From Tubiluchus corallicola (Eukaryota; Priapulida; Priapulimorpha; Priapulimorphida; Tubiluchidae), in assembly GCA_030141605.1 (NCBI GenBank), contig JAQGDQ010000382.1, positions 154,001 to 218,000 on the forward strand: DNA of 64,000 nt. The letters run 5' to 3'. The position numbers and the translations under genes are program-made. Below are positions 1-12,010 of this stretch, one piece after another. Position 1 is the stretch's first letter. Every line of letters begins with the position of its first letter. Under the pieces are notes generated by a model. That model searched no databases, had not been told where the DNA came from, and saw only the letters and a list, made by a program, of their open reading frames with translations.

Positions 1-402
1 TTCTGCCAGTTTGAATGTTAGTTATGCTATGCTAAATTATGTTAACATTGATGTTAGCCTGGTGATGCCTGAACAGAATTGTACATCATGTGAGGTCACA
101 TGACTGGAGCATGGCCGAATGTCAGGGCCAGCCCTGTTATTAAGCAAATGTGTGCTTGTCATTGCGCATTGAAAGCTTGCGCCACTAATTAGAAATGTCT
201 TTGTCTAATGTCAGGACCACGTTTTAGGATAGCAGTTTGAGCTGTTTTGATTCCAATTTAATGTTAGGGTTAATAAACACGTTTAATTATGCCGTTAAAT
301 GTTTGTTTGATGTTTCTGTGACCCTGACAGAAAGTTTGCAAATACCTGCTTTATGTATTATTCTATTTCTGGAGAAATATTTTTTTCTAAAAAACATTCC
401 TA

Positions 403-442
403 TTTTGTGTATGTGTGTGCATGTGTGTATGTGTGTGTGTGT
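403..442. repeat. (TG)n microsatellite
   Basis: Imperfect TG dinucleotide run inside the first P-like copy. The second copy has a degenerate counterpart near 5225-5250. Confidence 0.8.
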
Positions 443-492
443 TCACATACAAACCTATGTAATATATGTGTTATTATATAGAATAATTGCAG

Positions 493-2140
493 AGCTCGTA
501 AATGGGTGCAGAATGTCAGGCGATTAGACCTTATGAACAAAAGCAGCCAATATTTACACAGAAACTGGTACTTGTGCAGCGAGCACTTTGAAGATTCAGA
601 ATTCATGAATGTAACTTTAAAAAACAAGTTAGTATTGCCGTTATATTATCACATGTAATATAATATTATATGTATTATATTTAAATATAATATATTAGTG
701 TACAGCTTCAAGAGTTGGATTATTATAAGTACCAAACAAACATTCAAATTTTTCGATACATTCGTAGTTACTTCGGTATGATATTTTTGCCATCTGAGAC
801 CAGGCACAGAACGAGGCTCAAGACTGATCGGAATGAAGGGAAACATCCACATTTATGTTTGTCAGTTTTTTGTTTTTTGCCCAAAATAAATATATGGAAA
901 AAAGAGATACAGCTGTGCAATTGTTTGTTAATCCTTGTACACCTTGTGATTTATTATCTTTAGGTTAATAATGAATTCTGAACGATTTGCCGTGCCTACA
1001 ATTTTTAGTGTGCCAAATCCGCCACCTCGCATTGGCATAAAACGACAAAGAAACAAGTGGCAGAACCTTCGACAAAAAGAAAACGAAGAACGTACAAAAA
1101 AGCCTATACTTTATCTTTCAGCCCAACAAAAGATCTGTCAACTACAGGGAAGCCATTAAGAGAACAAAATGTACAGTGTAACATTAGTTTTGCAACTTAG
1201 TAGATCAACTCTTTCAATATATTCAATAGCTCAGCTCATACGCCTGGGTACAAAGCAAAGGCTGAAAAGTCTATGCGCCTGCCGTTGTCACCCAACTCTC
1301 CCCATCTTGAAACTCTCGAACAGCTAACACCATTTGTTCAGAGTTGCAATTTTTTTAAAACTGAAGGTGTCAAAATAAAAGACATGACAAACTATATAGT
1401 TAGCAAGCGCGGATGGCTGAATAACATGGAAGCACTGAAATTATTATGGAAAGATCTTCAGAGTATAGGCTTCAAATACCTGATAACACGTCGCCTAAAC
1501 CAGGACGGGCTGGAACATTTTTTTGCTAAAATCAGGCAGAAGGGGGGATGGGCTGATAATCCCAGTCCCTCAAAATTCATGGATAGTTATAAGCAAGTGG
1601 CGATAAACAAGCTTTTAAGACCCGCCAGAAACGGGTAATTGTGCAACAGACAACATGGCAAACATATTATTAACTCTTGATGAACTTAGACCTAGTACGT
1701 CCAACTTAAGGGCCTCAACTCCTCTGACTAATGTGACATTTGACAACTCTGATTTTGAAATTGAATCAGTAGACCCATTACCAGGCGAAAATAATTTAGG
1801 CCTCCTTGACAGTAATGGCAGAAATTATGTAGCTGGGTATATAATACACGCATTTGATAAAAAACACATCCGTGGCTGTGATTTATGCTCTCTCCGGGAT
1901 ATACAAGACGAGTCCAAGATACGTGAAAATGAAAATTTATACATCTCACTGAAGTCTTTTCACGGTGATGACACGCGATTGCGTGTACCGACTGACCACT
2001 TCATAACGTGGTTTAGTCTGGCAGAAAATCAATTTTGAGTGACATTTGACCAATACTGTACTGTACAGAATGTGTCTCATGTTATTAAGGAAAAAATAAT
2101 GTCCAATGTCACGTCAAAACATGAAACTCTGCAACGATAG
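493..2140 (+). pseudogene. P-element-like (THAP9-type) transposase remnant
   Basis: The family makes a DNA-binding THAP zinc finger followed by an RNase H-like transposase. After an acceptor-like AG at 491-492, positions 493-630 encode the second half of a THAP domain, with the C-x2-H ligands in LCSEHFEDSEF. An exon at about 964-1159 supplies the typical THAP end (AVPTIF) and a basic linker. Positions 1273-1638 encode a block with ITRRLNQDGLEHFFAKIRQ and GGWADNPSPSKF, which I recognise from the C-terminal half of THAP9/P transposases. The frame then shifts by one base near 1635 and continues at 1655 with GRNYVAGYII. It stops at TGA 2036-2038, but the same frame stays open to 2140, so that stop is probably a later mutation. 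The first zinc-ligand pair and most of the catalytic core were not found. Confidence 0.7.
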
Positions 2141-2683
2141 TGTGCGCCACCTTGTGGAACTCTTCGTCAAAGTTCGTATCTACTACACCTTAAAATTTGT
2201 CAATCAAGAATTTCAAAGTATGCCTCGAAAATCAAGGAAGTAGCTTAAACTGTCAAATCATTAATTTTTTAATTGTTTCATCTGCTGTTGCTTTGCGTCT
2301 ACAATCTTCCAATTTTCGACTAGAAACCCTTTTCATTTTTAAGTTACCCACCTGTTTAATACTTACCTGACCAGTTTGAGGTGCAGTGAAATTTAATGAT
2401 ATAACAGAAATTGGTTATTTTTGTGGGTTTAAATAGACGAGATGTTTAGACAGTCGGCGACTCTTACTTTTAATAACATTAAATTGCTGGATTTTTTGCA
2501 CAAGTCTAGCTTGTGACATGCTTTAAGTTACCTGGAGAAAGATGAAGAATGGCTGATTTTTTGAAGTGGTCTGCGATTTGGACTTGCAGTAATTGCTGAA
2601 CAAGATAAAGAGGATTTGCTTTTCCTTATTACGCATAGGCACAAAATAGGTAAGAGGCTTATACTAATCATTAGTTAACGTGA

Positions 2684-2790
2684 TCTCTCTTTCTCTCTCT
2701 CTCTCCCTCCCTTTCACTGTCTCTCTTTCTCTCCCTCTCTCTCTCCATCCTTCTCTTTCTCTCTAAGAGAGGGAGGGAGAGAAAAATCAA
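2684..2790. repeat. CT-rich tract ending in a self-complementary GA tract
   Basis: About 75 bp of almost pure CT is followed by a GA tract that can pair back on it (CTCTCTAAGAGAG at the turn). The same structure lies at 5385-5515 in the shorter P-like copy, so it belongs to the element and was not gained twice. Pyrimidine/purine mirror tracts of this kind can adopt non-B structures. Confidence 0.75.
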
Positions 2791-3192
2791 TGAAAAATGC
2801 ATTACTTTTTTACATAGTAGGCAGCCCATTGGCTAGCCTCTTTCCTCAGGAAGAACAATAAAATTTTACTTATAAGAAGTATTTGCAAGTACATAATACA
2901 AACTTACTGCTAGGGTTTTTTCCTTTTCATTAAATGTTTTCAGTTTTTTAAACTAATAATTGCTTTTATTTGAAATATTCTTCTTTTATTAAAAGCGCAA
3001 AACTGTTTTTGGCTTATCAAAATTGCACGTATGCCAACACTACTGGTAAACTTAAGAATATTATTATTACAGTCAATTCAGCGCTCCAAATTTTTTACTG
3101 ATTCGCCGGTTGATGCCGCTAGCATAGCCGCTAATTGCAAAAATGAAAACCTAACAATAGGCGGTTTTCGTCATTTCCTCTTTGTACACTTT

Positions 3193-3355
3193 GGTACTGC
3201 TCTGCCGCTAGGGCGACACTAACTGCGCGAATTGCTGCGCAGTAATGCCCTACTTTGTTTTTGCATACCAAAGAATACAAACCACAGAAAGTAGGGAAAT
3301 CCTACTGCGCAGTATTTCGCGCAGCTAGTGTCGCCCTAGCGGCAGTTCAGTACGG
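3193..3355. mobile_element. Short palindromic MITE at the end of the P-like copy
   Basis: Positions 3203-3221 (TGCCGCTAGGGCGACACTA) are the exact reverse complement of 3327-3345. The match continues outward imperfectly to about 3193 and 3355 (GTACTGCTC against GTACTGAAC) and inward around CTGCGCAGTA. The whole unit is about 160 bp with no coding capacity, as expected of a MITE or foldback element. It sits where homology to the second P-like copy stops. I could not recognise a target-site duplication. Confidence 0.65.
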
Positions 3356-4599
3356 ACAGTTCAGTTCAGTACCAACAGCGCAAGCTGTGGGTACTGTAGC
3401 AGATGAATTGATGAAACCACCAAAACCAGGCCAGTTAACAGGCGCTCATAAATTGCTCAGCAGTGAGTTGCAAAAACACAAATAAAAGTATATTTTTAAA
3501 TTTCGCAAGGATACAGCCAGGTAATTATAATAAAATGTTAATTATAACACAGTTTTGTAACTTTTGTTACAAGTTAAATATTTTGTACACTAAGCAAAGA
3601 CTGCAAGGCCTACATCTCTCTTTGGCGATTTATAGCAGCTGTTATATTTTTGAATATTATTTAAAGCAATTGTAAGGCATTAAGAATAATTAGTAGTTAA
3701 AATAAAAATTATTATAATCATATCTCATAAAATTAATAGGCTTATTTACAAAAGAAGTTAAGAAAGTTGATCAAAAAGAAAGTTTGCAAATACCTGGCTC
3801 ATGTAGTATTCGATTTCTGGAGAAATATTTTTTTCTAAAATACATTCCTATTTAATATGTTCTTATCAGGAAATATAACTTGAAGAAATATTAGGCCTGA
3901 CTTTCATGTGTAATACCTTCCATAAAAAAAATCGATTTTTTCAGAAGAGCAAATAATTTTCCAGAACAAAACTTAATCTAAGCAGCTGCATGTTTTGTTA
4001 ATTCCAAGTTAAAAAATTTTTAAAAAGCATATAATCATACATTGGCCTTTGTTATGAGTTGTCGTTAGTTATAAAATTACGTTGAACAAGCAGAGATGAA
4101 TTTACTTCATTACTCCTCTTTTTTATTATCAGCAAACAAAAAATAACTGAACGAAACATCAGAGCTGTCATCCTAAGCAGCCGGCATTACTTCCACCTCT
4201 ATAACAATCAACTAACTAGGTCAAAATCTAGTTACAGAATTCAGGCAAGAAGCCAACCTGGCGCATAAATTAGAATCTGCACGCGTGTCATAACACCTTA
4301 TATATCATGTGCAGACATTATTTATATTTAGCCTAATTTTTTTAAGATTCAGTTAGGCTTACATCAAAATAAATGTTCATTAAATACAGTTTGCTTACGT
4401 GTAAAAAATGTACTTGTATAAGCGTACTAATAAAACACCTGTGGCTAAATCCACTGACAAGTCTTGATAAATATTATTTATTGATGGGCTTAAATTAACT
4501 GATTTTATACAGGCCTAAGTGCCAAGGGCAATCATTTTATACAGTTAAATATATAGGCTCAGCTTCATAGAATCTAATTTTCGGTATTTGACTCAAACT

Positions 4600-5200
4600 T
4601 TATTTTGTTTATTAATCAGACTCTTTAGTTATTATTTTAATGCATGTATTTTGCAGCTTGATTCAGTTCCCTCTTTGAAAGTTTATTTAAATTTCTGTTT
4701 GGCTAGCTTGCTTTTCATTTTATTTAATTTGTTTTTTATTATTTCTTATTTAATATTATTGTTATTATTTTGCATGTTTTTCTCATATTGAGTTATGCAT
4801 GGATATGACAGCTTGAATTTTGATCATTTTTTATTCATTTGTACCACACTATTTGGCTTGTGCTTACCATTGCTTTTTGTTTATCATTTTCCTGTATGCT
4901 TAGATATCTTTGAATGCATTTTCATCCTTCAGTTATTTAAAGTTGATTAGAGAATTTTAAACAGATCAAATTGCTAAGTAAAATAGTAATAATGTAATTT
5001 CACTACTATTCATGAGTGAAATAGTTACAGTGTCATCCCAATAATCACATACATCCATTGAAGGATGGCTTGACTAGTTGACCCTCTTGGTCTTTCACCA
5101 TCGTATTTCCATTGTGAAAATTAAATACATTTACTTGCCTCAGATATATCATGAATATGGAAATAAATGCACGTTTTGAATTGAATTGAATTGAATATAT
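4600..5200 (+). repeat. Probable LINE 3' end inserted in the short P-like copy
   Basis: A T-rich stretch is followed near 5060-5100 by a segment (GGCTTGACTAGTTGACC, then TTGGTCTTTCACC) that resembles 6556-6600. It ends in four copies of TTGAA(T) at about 5176-5197, a simple-repeat tail of the type seen at LINE 3' ends. No reverse transcriptase is present. Family and 5' limit are uncertain. Confidence 0.35.
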
Positions 5201-5384
5201 GAAGCACTGTATCATGCAATTACTTGTTGTGTGCATGCGTGCTTGTGCGAATTATTTATATACAATCCTACAATATATAGATTAATTGCAGGGCACCTAA
5301 ATGGGTGCAATTTTTAATGTGCCAAATTTGTAAAATGACCAAGAAACAAATGGCAGAACCTTCAACAAAAGGAAAAGAAGTATC

Positions 5385-5515
5385 TCTTTCTCTCTGTTTC
5401 TCTCCCTCCCCCTCTCTCTGTCTCTCTCTTTCTTTCTCTTTCCCTCCCTTTCACTGTTTCTCTTCCTGTCCCTCTCTCTTTCTCCCTTCCTCTCTAAGAG
5501 AGGAAGGGAGAGAAA
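5385..5515. repeat. CT-rich tract with GA return arm (second copy)
   Basis: Counterpart of the tract at 2684-2790, with the same CT run and the same turn into GA (CTCTCTAAGAGAG). Confidence 0.75.
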
Positions 5516-5995
5516 AAATCAATAAATCAATAAAAAAATGCATTACTTTTTACATAGTAGGCAGCCCATCATGCATTCAGCTAGCCTCTTTCCTCAGGAA
5601 AAACAATAAAATTTTACTTACAAGAAAACTGAAGAGGCATTTGCAAGTACATAATACAAACTTATTGCTACAATTTTTTTCATTTTCATGAAACGTTTTC
5701 AGTTTTTTTAAACTAATAATTGCTTTTAATTGAGATGTTTTCAGGTTTTTTAAACTAATAATTGCTTTTAATTGAGATATACTTCTTTTATTAAAAACGC
5801 AAAAGTGATTTTGGTTTATCAAAATTGAGCGTATGCCAACATTATTGATGAACTTAAGAATATTATTATTACAGTCAATGCGCCGCAAATTTTTTTTTAC
5901 TGATTCGCCGTTTGATGCCGCCAGCATAGCCGCTAATCGCAAAAACTAAATACGTAACAATAGTTATTTTCGTCACTCCCTCTTTGTACACTTTG

Positions 5996-7552
5996 TTGCA
6001 TACTTTGTATTTAACTTGAATAGTTTCAAAGTGAGGAAGATTTCCTGTCTTGTTAATTTAGTTTTTACTGTAAACGAAAGCAAGTTTGAGAAGCTTCAAC
6101 TAGGGAATGAAAAATACTCGGGAATTTTTGTTTTCCATAGTCCTTCGGCATTATGCTTAAACATAGTTTGATTAAACACTATTGCATATTTTCTTTTCAT
6201 TATATTTAGTTTGATTTTATCATGCATATTTTGTTTCCTTCACTGATTTATTATTTATGTTTAATTTTTTCTTTTTGGCATTTTGCCTGGTTTGACTCTT
6301 TTCTAGTTCATGTTTATGTGTCTGTTTATGTTTTAAACGGTTGGTTAAATGCTTTACGTATTTCGTTGATCATCATTTCATCTTAATGCTTCCTTGTTGC
6401 ATACACTATTTAGTTATTTCGCTTTCAAGTTTAATTTCTTCCTCTGCAATTTATAAATTTATATTAACAGTTGATTTTCTTAGCTTACTTACATAATTAT
6501 ATTACATTGTTTAATTAGCAGCGCTACAATTTTTTTACAATTTACACTAACCTGAGAAGGGTAGCTGACTTGGTGACCAATTGGTCTTTCGCTCCCTTTT
6601 TCCTGCACCCCCAACTCTTTCCTTTGTACACAATTTATCCTGTTTAATTAATAACTATAGCATTAATAGTCTATTTGTATTCTAGCATAAACAAGTAGAT
6701 AAATAAAATGTCTGTGTCTGTTAAAGAGTTCAAATTTTTTTATCATATGATCCCTATTAATCAATACACCTTTTTAAAATAAATTACTTTTACTTTACGT
6801 TATCTAACTGCACTTTAAAAAGGATTCATTATATTTTCTGAATTTTATTTTCTATGTAAATACTCCTAAATTTCTTCTATGTAATACATATGTATGTATT
6901 TTCTTTTTCTGGGAATTTTTCAGCTGCCTAGCTAGGTATTGCTTAACTTTGATAGCCAATCATATGCCGTGATCACTTATTATTGCGAATATGCAGAACA
7001 GACCAACATCATTCACTACCTAATCGCTTTGATGTTATAAATACATTGAAAGTAAATAATCAATAATTAGCGATTACGACTCCTCATCCTTTGTGAAAGT
7101 GTCGAGACACCACTAAACTTACATATGTCTGATTCAGTATAAGTTTTGTTGTCAGTTTCTACAGCGTATGTTGTTGTTTACACCTGTCAGCTGCTAGCTC
7201 TTTTTTGGAATGAGGCATATATTTTAGTAGTTGTTTTTTGTCATTATTATTTAAACTCAACAATAAACTTGTCACCAGAAGACCCACAGTACTATTTTTA
7301 ACTTTTTACATGTAATTTTACAGCAAGCTTCTGTGCTGCAGATACTGTTGATTAAATTTATTGTAATGCTGTTTAAAACAATTCGGTCAAACAAGTTATT
7401 GGAACATGGTAGTTCCCAAAAATCAGCTGAGCAACATTGCTTAGCAGCTGAAGTTGAAGAGCGATAGTTGAAAGCCTATGATGTTAATTCATTAGACACC
7501 TGATGCTCTTAGTGATTTTGTGCTTTTTTAACCTGGTTATTATGATATTTCA
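5996..7552. other. Intergenic DNA upstream of the C1orf131 homologue
   Basis: AT-rich, without a supportable gene. Positions 6541-6725 resemble the LINE-like 3' end at 5060-5200 and end in an A-rich stretch. No promoter motif stands out. Confidence 0.5.
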
Positions 7553-7553
7553 G

Positions 7554-7603
7554 CAAGACACTTAACCGATGAGAACTACTACTACAACTACAAGGACTAT
7601 GAA
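7554..7603 (+). other. Possible 5' exon resembling C1orf131 exon 3
   Basis: An acceptor (ATATTTCAG) precedes 7554 and a strong donor (GTGAGT) follows 7603. Between them one frame reads ENYYYNYKDYE, very like KNKYYNYKEY in exon 3 at 9763-9792. The nucleotide differences are mostly at third codon positions. It could be a decayed duplicate of exon 3, a 5' UTR exon, or the end of another transcript. The frame does not join the MKAKSLKK start. Confidence 0.3.
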
Positions 7604-7635
7604 GTGAGTTATTGTTGCAAATACAAACTCCCATA

Positions 7636-10605
7636 ATGAAAGCCAAATCACTCAAGAAGATGAAGAAGAAGAAGAAGCAAAATATTAAAAGATCTTTGCT
7701 GCAAATGGACCAAGGAAAAAGTGAAATGTGTGCCATAGCGACATGTACTACTGTATGTGATACCGTACCTGTTGATGCATCACTTTTACAGACTTTACCT
7801 AATAAAAATTCTAATAAATCAGTTAAAGGCAAAGTTAAACTAATAGAAGACTTGAAAACACAATTGAAATTGAATGAAATTCAGTCCTCAACTTCACAAG
7901 ACGGTCTTTTGAGGCCAAATTTAGAAATACAAGAAAGCAGACAGCCAGAGGTTGTTGTCTTTAATGACCCAGCAAAAAAGTCACAGCAGGTATTGTCTCT
8001 GTGTTTTGTATTTTTAAACATGGGGCTGCTTTATTAATGTAGGTTCACTGACCTTGTTTTAATGTACTAAATTTATCAGACCAACAAATTAAGGAAAATC
8101 CTGTTTGAATTTTTGCCTTGAAGTAGCTGATTGTCATTTTTCTTGAATAGTAATAATATCGCCAGTTGTGATAATGTGCTGCCAGCTGTTATTTGCTTAC
8201 ACGGCAAATAGAAACATTTTTGCTAAAAAGTCGTACGTGCAATGCATTATAACTTTGATGTAACTTGTGCATTTTTAAGGAGCAGCTAAAGTGTTTATGC
8301 TGCAGAAAGTTGCTTTATCAAACTCTGCATATGGAGAATTGCATGTGTTGCAAAATGGTACATTTATTTATTTTCTGAGAGTACAATAATGTTGCCTGCC
8401 ACTTTTAGATTGTTTGTATTTTGAGTTTTTTAATTATAACTTACTAATCCTGCAACCGTGAAATGTTCACTTTTGGATTAGTATAAAATACCAGTTTAAT
8501 TATACTAGCAGCATTATTTTTGTATACATGTATGTTTTGGGTGCATGTAACATAGCTCTTGTAATTGAGTGTGTCAGTTTGCCATTGCAAGTGTAATGCC
8601 ATGTATTATACTTATTCATATTGTAAACGTTTGTTTGCTCAATAAGTGTTAACATGTAATACCTACGTAGTAAAAAATATAACAACTGAATTTGCATTAG
8701 CCATTGGCTCTACTCTAGTGCATATTTTTCTACTACATTTTTTAGGGGAATAAAAGAGCTGCTGTTCCTGTAGAAGTAAAAGGTGCTGAAGAAGATCTTA
8801 GTGACATTTTTGCCAAAGCAAGACACGATGTTCATCAGTTTGGCATTAGCGGCATGGAGAAAGAGTCAAAGGAGGCAGCACGGGAGAAACTTCTGCTTAA
8901 ATTGGGGGCCAAAGTAATGTGCTGTTGATTACTGCATTTATTGCTTAGGGTTATAATGTACTAATTTAGTGATGAGTAACAGGTGAAGAGCATAAAAGTG
9001 ATACGAGTAAAGATTTTACATTGTCATGCCACCAAAGTTGTAAAACATTTAATTCTGAATTCCTGCCCATTATGTATATGCGGGCCAAAGTACCACGTGT
9101 AAGGGACCGAGGGACCTTATCTTTAGTAGCCTGACAACAACGTAAGTCTATATATACAATCTAGTTGTATTTGCATTAACAAGCAAACATTGATTTCAAT
9201 TAGCATTATACTATAAGACTAGTAGTAGGCCTATTGTCTACTGTATAAATCTGACTGCATTGAAACTGAAAGAAATGTTGCAGTGTGTTTTGCTGTAATA
9301 GTAAATTCTGCTCGTGCTTGTGTTGTCTATGTGAACATAATATAATACCTGTCTTTGTATTTTGTTGAGTTTTCTTTGGTCTATAAACAATCAGTCTGTC
9401 AATTAGTCATCAGTGTAGCATATGCAGAACATTTGCAATTTTTGTGATTGCTATTCATTGGTTGCAAGCAATCTATTTGTGGTTACAGTATTGAAACTAC
9501 ATTGCCACAGTGCTGCAACATTGCTAAGTGTTGCCTTATTGCCAAGTGCATGCTTCTATTAAATTTTTAGAAGGTGATACGTTTGACTTGGTCATTTTTG
9601 TAATTTTTACCTGTTTATAGCGGTAGAAACATTAAAGGAAATTTCTCTTGTACTTTTGGTGGCCTCCTCAAAGTTAATGATATGATCTAAGAACTGTTAT
9701 AAGAACCTATAAAATTTCTGCTTAAGCTAAAATTTATTTGTATTTTTCCTTTCTAGCCAACAAAAAACAAATATTACAATTACAAGGAATATATGGAGTT
9801 ACAGAAACAAGCAAAGCAAAAGGCTGCAGATCAAAAGAACTTGAACAGAGCACTAGGTTACAGCGTAAAGCTGCCAGAGAAACCTAAACGGTACATTGTA
9901 TCTAACTTTTATGATTAATACTTATGTAGTCATAACTGGACTTAGATGTCTATAATCATTGTTAATTATCGTGTAAGTTTATGTTTTGTTTGACCTGAGC
10001 AAATTTTTTGTAGTAACACAGCAAACTGTTTTAATTTAGGTATACTTTTACATGTTTTATGCTTATATGGTAACTGTCTTTGTGCCATTGTTTTTGACCT
10101 ATCTTTGACTGCCTGTCCTCAAATTTTTCTCTCATTTCTCCTACCCTTCGTCTCTCCCTTTGTATCTGCTTCTTGGGGTGTCGCCTCTCTGTGTTATTTT
10201 GGTGTGGAATTTTGTTTTTTAAAAATTTGCTATTTTGTAAGTGCCAAAAAATCCTAAATACAAAACAGACATGCAGTTATGTTGTTAAAGTATAAATTTA
10301 AAATCAGAAGTAATATCCAGTTAGGTCTACTTGCCTTTGTGTCATATAAACATGCTGTTTCATCGAGTGTTTCATGTAAATTGTAAACCATTCTGTTTTG
10401 CAAACAGGCTGTCATATATTGATTCTTTCTAAGTATGCTGCAAATTCTTCACTTTATTTTTCTATTGTTTTTTTTTAGAAAACGTAACCGTGATGACATC
10501 TTGACGAAAATAGACCTGCCCTTTGGAAAGTTTGATGGTGGAATGTTATCGTTGCACAAAGACGAACTCGGCAAAATGAAGAAATCAAAACTAAAACGTA
10601 CATAG
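7636..10605 (+). CDS. C1orf131: C1orf131/Faf1 homologue, small-subunit processome protein
   Basis: Four coding exons: 7636-7989, 8746-8913, 9757-9890 and 10479-10605, all GT-AG and frame-consistent, giving 260 aa. Human C1orf131, the counterpart of yeast Faf1, is a nucleolar component of the small-subunit processome that helps assemble the pre-40S ribosome. Recognisable family blocks in order are: a lysine-rich N-terminus; EVVVFNDPAKK (exon 1 end); ARHDVHQFGISG with LKLGAK (exon 2); PTKNKYYNYKEY (exon 3); and GKFDGGMLSLHKDEL with a basic end KKSKLKRT (exon 4). I chose ATG 7636 because the frame is closed by TGA at 7600-7602. A spliced 5' UTR upstream is likely. It converges with MAN1B1. I see no poly(A) signal close after the stop. 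Identification rests on remembered family blocks, not a search. Confidence 0.85.
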
Positions 10606-10686
10606 CATTCATTTCTGTAGTCTTGTAGAAGTTTTTTACTTGTATTTAACTGATACCATTGTATCATATTACTTTTAACCTCAGAT

Positions 10687-11272
10687 CATCTTTGAAGGAA
10701 GGCAGGATGATTTTTGATATGCTACACCATTTTCAAGTCGGATAAAAAGTATACTTTTTAACACAATTAATACTTCAAAAGCATTTCTGATAATTAAATA
10801 ATAGATTAAAATGTTAATTAATGGCCAACGAGCCCAACTATTGATGACATCACAAACTAACATAGTTTTTAACAGGAAAAATATTTCACGAGCATGTTTG
10901 TGAAAGTAAAATTTGAAGTACGGTGCTACTATAAGATATTCAGTGTGTTGTACTAAAACTAGGCAAGTTTTATTATAAAAAAATCAAATTTACCGCTGTG
11001 CTCACGCATGAGCTATCGAACATGTGTAGTTCTACACAAACTAACACATCTGAAATGAGAAGTACAGCACCTGTTTTTTGTGCAATGCATTTCTGAAATA
11101 TCCGTCTAACTAGTAAATGGCAAAATGCATGTAACAGTGAAGAACTAGTGGCGCGAATGCAAAATTGTGTTGTAATAATTCTTTCATGTAAGGCATCCTT
11201 TAAAAAGTAGTATCTTCCCTTTCAATATTTTAAAGAGTAGATTGTTTTGACCTGCAGTTTAAGATTGGGTTC
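10687..11272 (-). repeat. Dispersed repeat family, copy 1 (inverted relative to 45348-45950)
   Basis: The reverse complement aligns along its whole length with 45348-45950, from ACCGAACCCAATC at one end to TTGTGATGTCATCAATAGTT near the other, with scattered substitutions and small indels. Neither copy has a shared open frame with obvious function. I see no terminal inverted repeats or target duplications, so its class is unknown (SINE-like or a non-autonomous element). Confidence 0.75.
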
Positions 11273-11459
11273 GGTTTTACTTTAGTTGCTTGTACCAGTT
11301 TTTCAGCAGAAACAATTACTGCAACTTGCAGCTGCACTGAAAAAATAGTGAACTGAATTGTCATGTGTACATATAAACAAAATAGAAATTTATTTTCTCG
11401 ATTAAAATTAAAAGATTTCATTCAAATTTGTAATTGCAAAGGTAAACAGACTAGCAATA

Positions 11460-11774
11460 CAGTCGACCCTCGTTAAACCGGACCCCGTTAGCCCGGATAT
11501 CGGATAAGACGTCATCCGTGGTAAAGGAAACTGCTAAACACAACACGGCCTACCAACTGTACAATAATTTCTTTATCCTCACATGTTAACTATTTTAAAG
11601 TAATATACAGTATAGTATATAGTGCACAGTATATAGTACAATGTATATAGGCCTTATTAAGGTGATTATTCCTGTATAATATAGACTATACACAGGCATA
11701 TCGGATAAATCGGACAATCGGCTAAACCGTACCACCCATCCCCCCAATTAGTCCGGTTTAACGAGGGTTGACTG
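11460..11774. mobile_element. TA-flanked pogo/Tigger-like MITE
   Basis: A 315-bp element with near-perfect terminal inverted repeats: CAGTCGACCCTCGTTAAACC at the left and the complement of CAGTCAACCCTCGTTAAACC at the right. TA dinucleotides flank both ends (11458-11459 and 11775-11776). TA targets and CAGTYGACCCT-like ends are typical of the pogo/Tigger branch of Tc1/mariner. The interior has no transposase. Confidence 0.8.
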
Positions 11775-12010
11775 TACTTTATTAGCTAGCATTCATTGAA
11801 AAGGGTCATCCAACAGTAACTACACCTACAAATGTATACACACAGAAATTCAAAAAAAATATTACAATGGCTGTATGTACAGTTTTTGTAAAAAGGATGG
11901 ACAAAAAGTCTTCGTCAAAGTAGCTGCACATAATACAGTCAACACAACATAGATCAGATATAGTTGGCACATTGAGAATACATACATAATACCACTATTT
12001 GACATTCTTA

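Larger units (their letters stand above)
329..3195 (+). mobile_element. P-element/THAP9-like DNA transposon, longer copy (decayed)
   Basis: This stretch shares three ordered homology blocks with the copy at about 3778-5995: 329-407 with 3778-3855, the THAP exon start and linker (482-515 and about 1001-1090) with 5281-5385, and 2680-3195 with 5385-5995. Between the last two blocks this copy holds a transposase-like reading frame that the other copy lacks. The roughly 2.9 kb size is like that of classical P elements. I could not see terminal inverted repeats or target duplications, so the outer limits are those of the shared homology. The copy is inactive: its coding part has a frameshift and a stop. 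Confidence 0.6.
3778..5995 (+). mobile_element. P-element-like transposon, internally deleted copy with an insertion
   Basis: This copy has the same block order as the one at 329-3195. The sequence equivalent to about 1090-2690, the transposase body, is missing: the linker at 5341-5385 runs straight into the CT tract at 5385. About 1.36 kb of unrelated AT-rich DNA (3856-5215) separates the first block from the THAP-exon block. Internally deleted, non-autonomous derivatives are typical of P elements. Only scraps of coding sequence remain. Confidence 0.55.
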
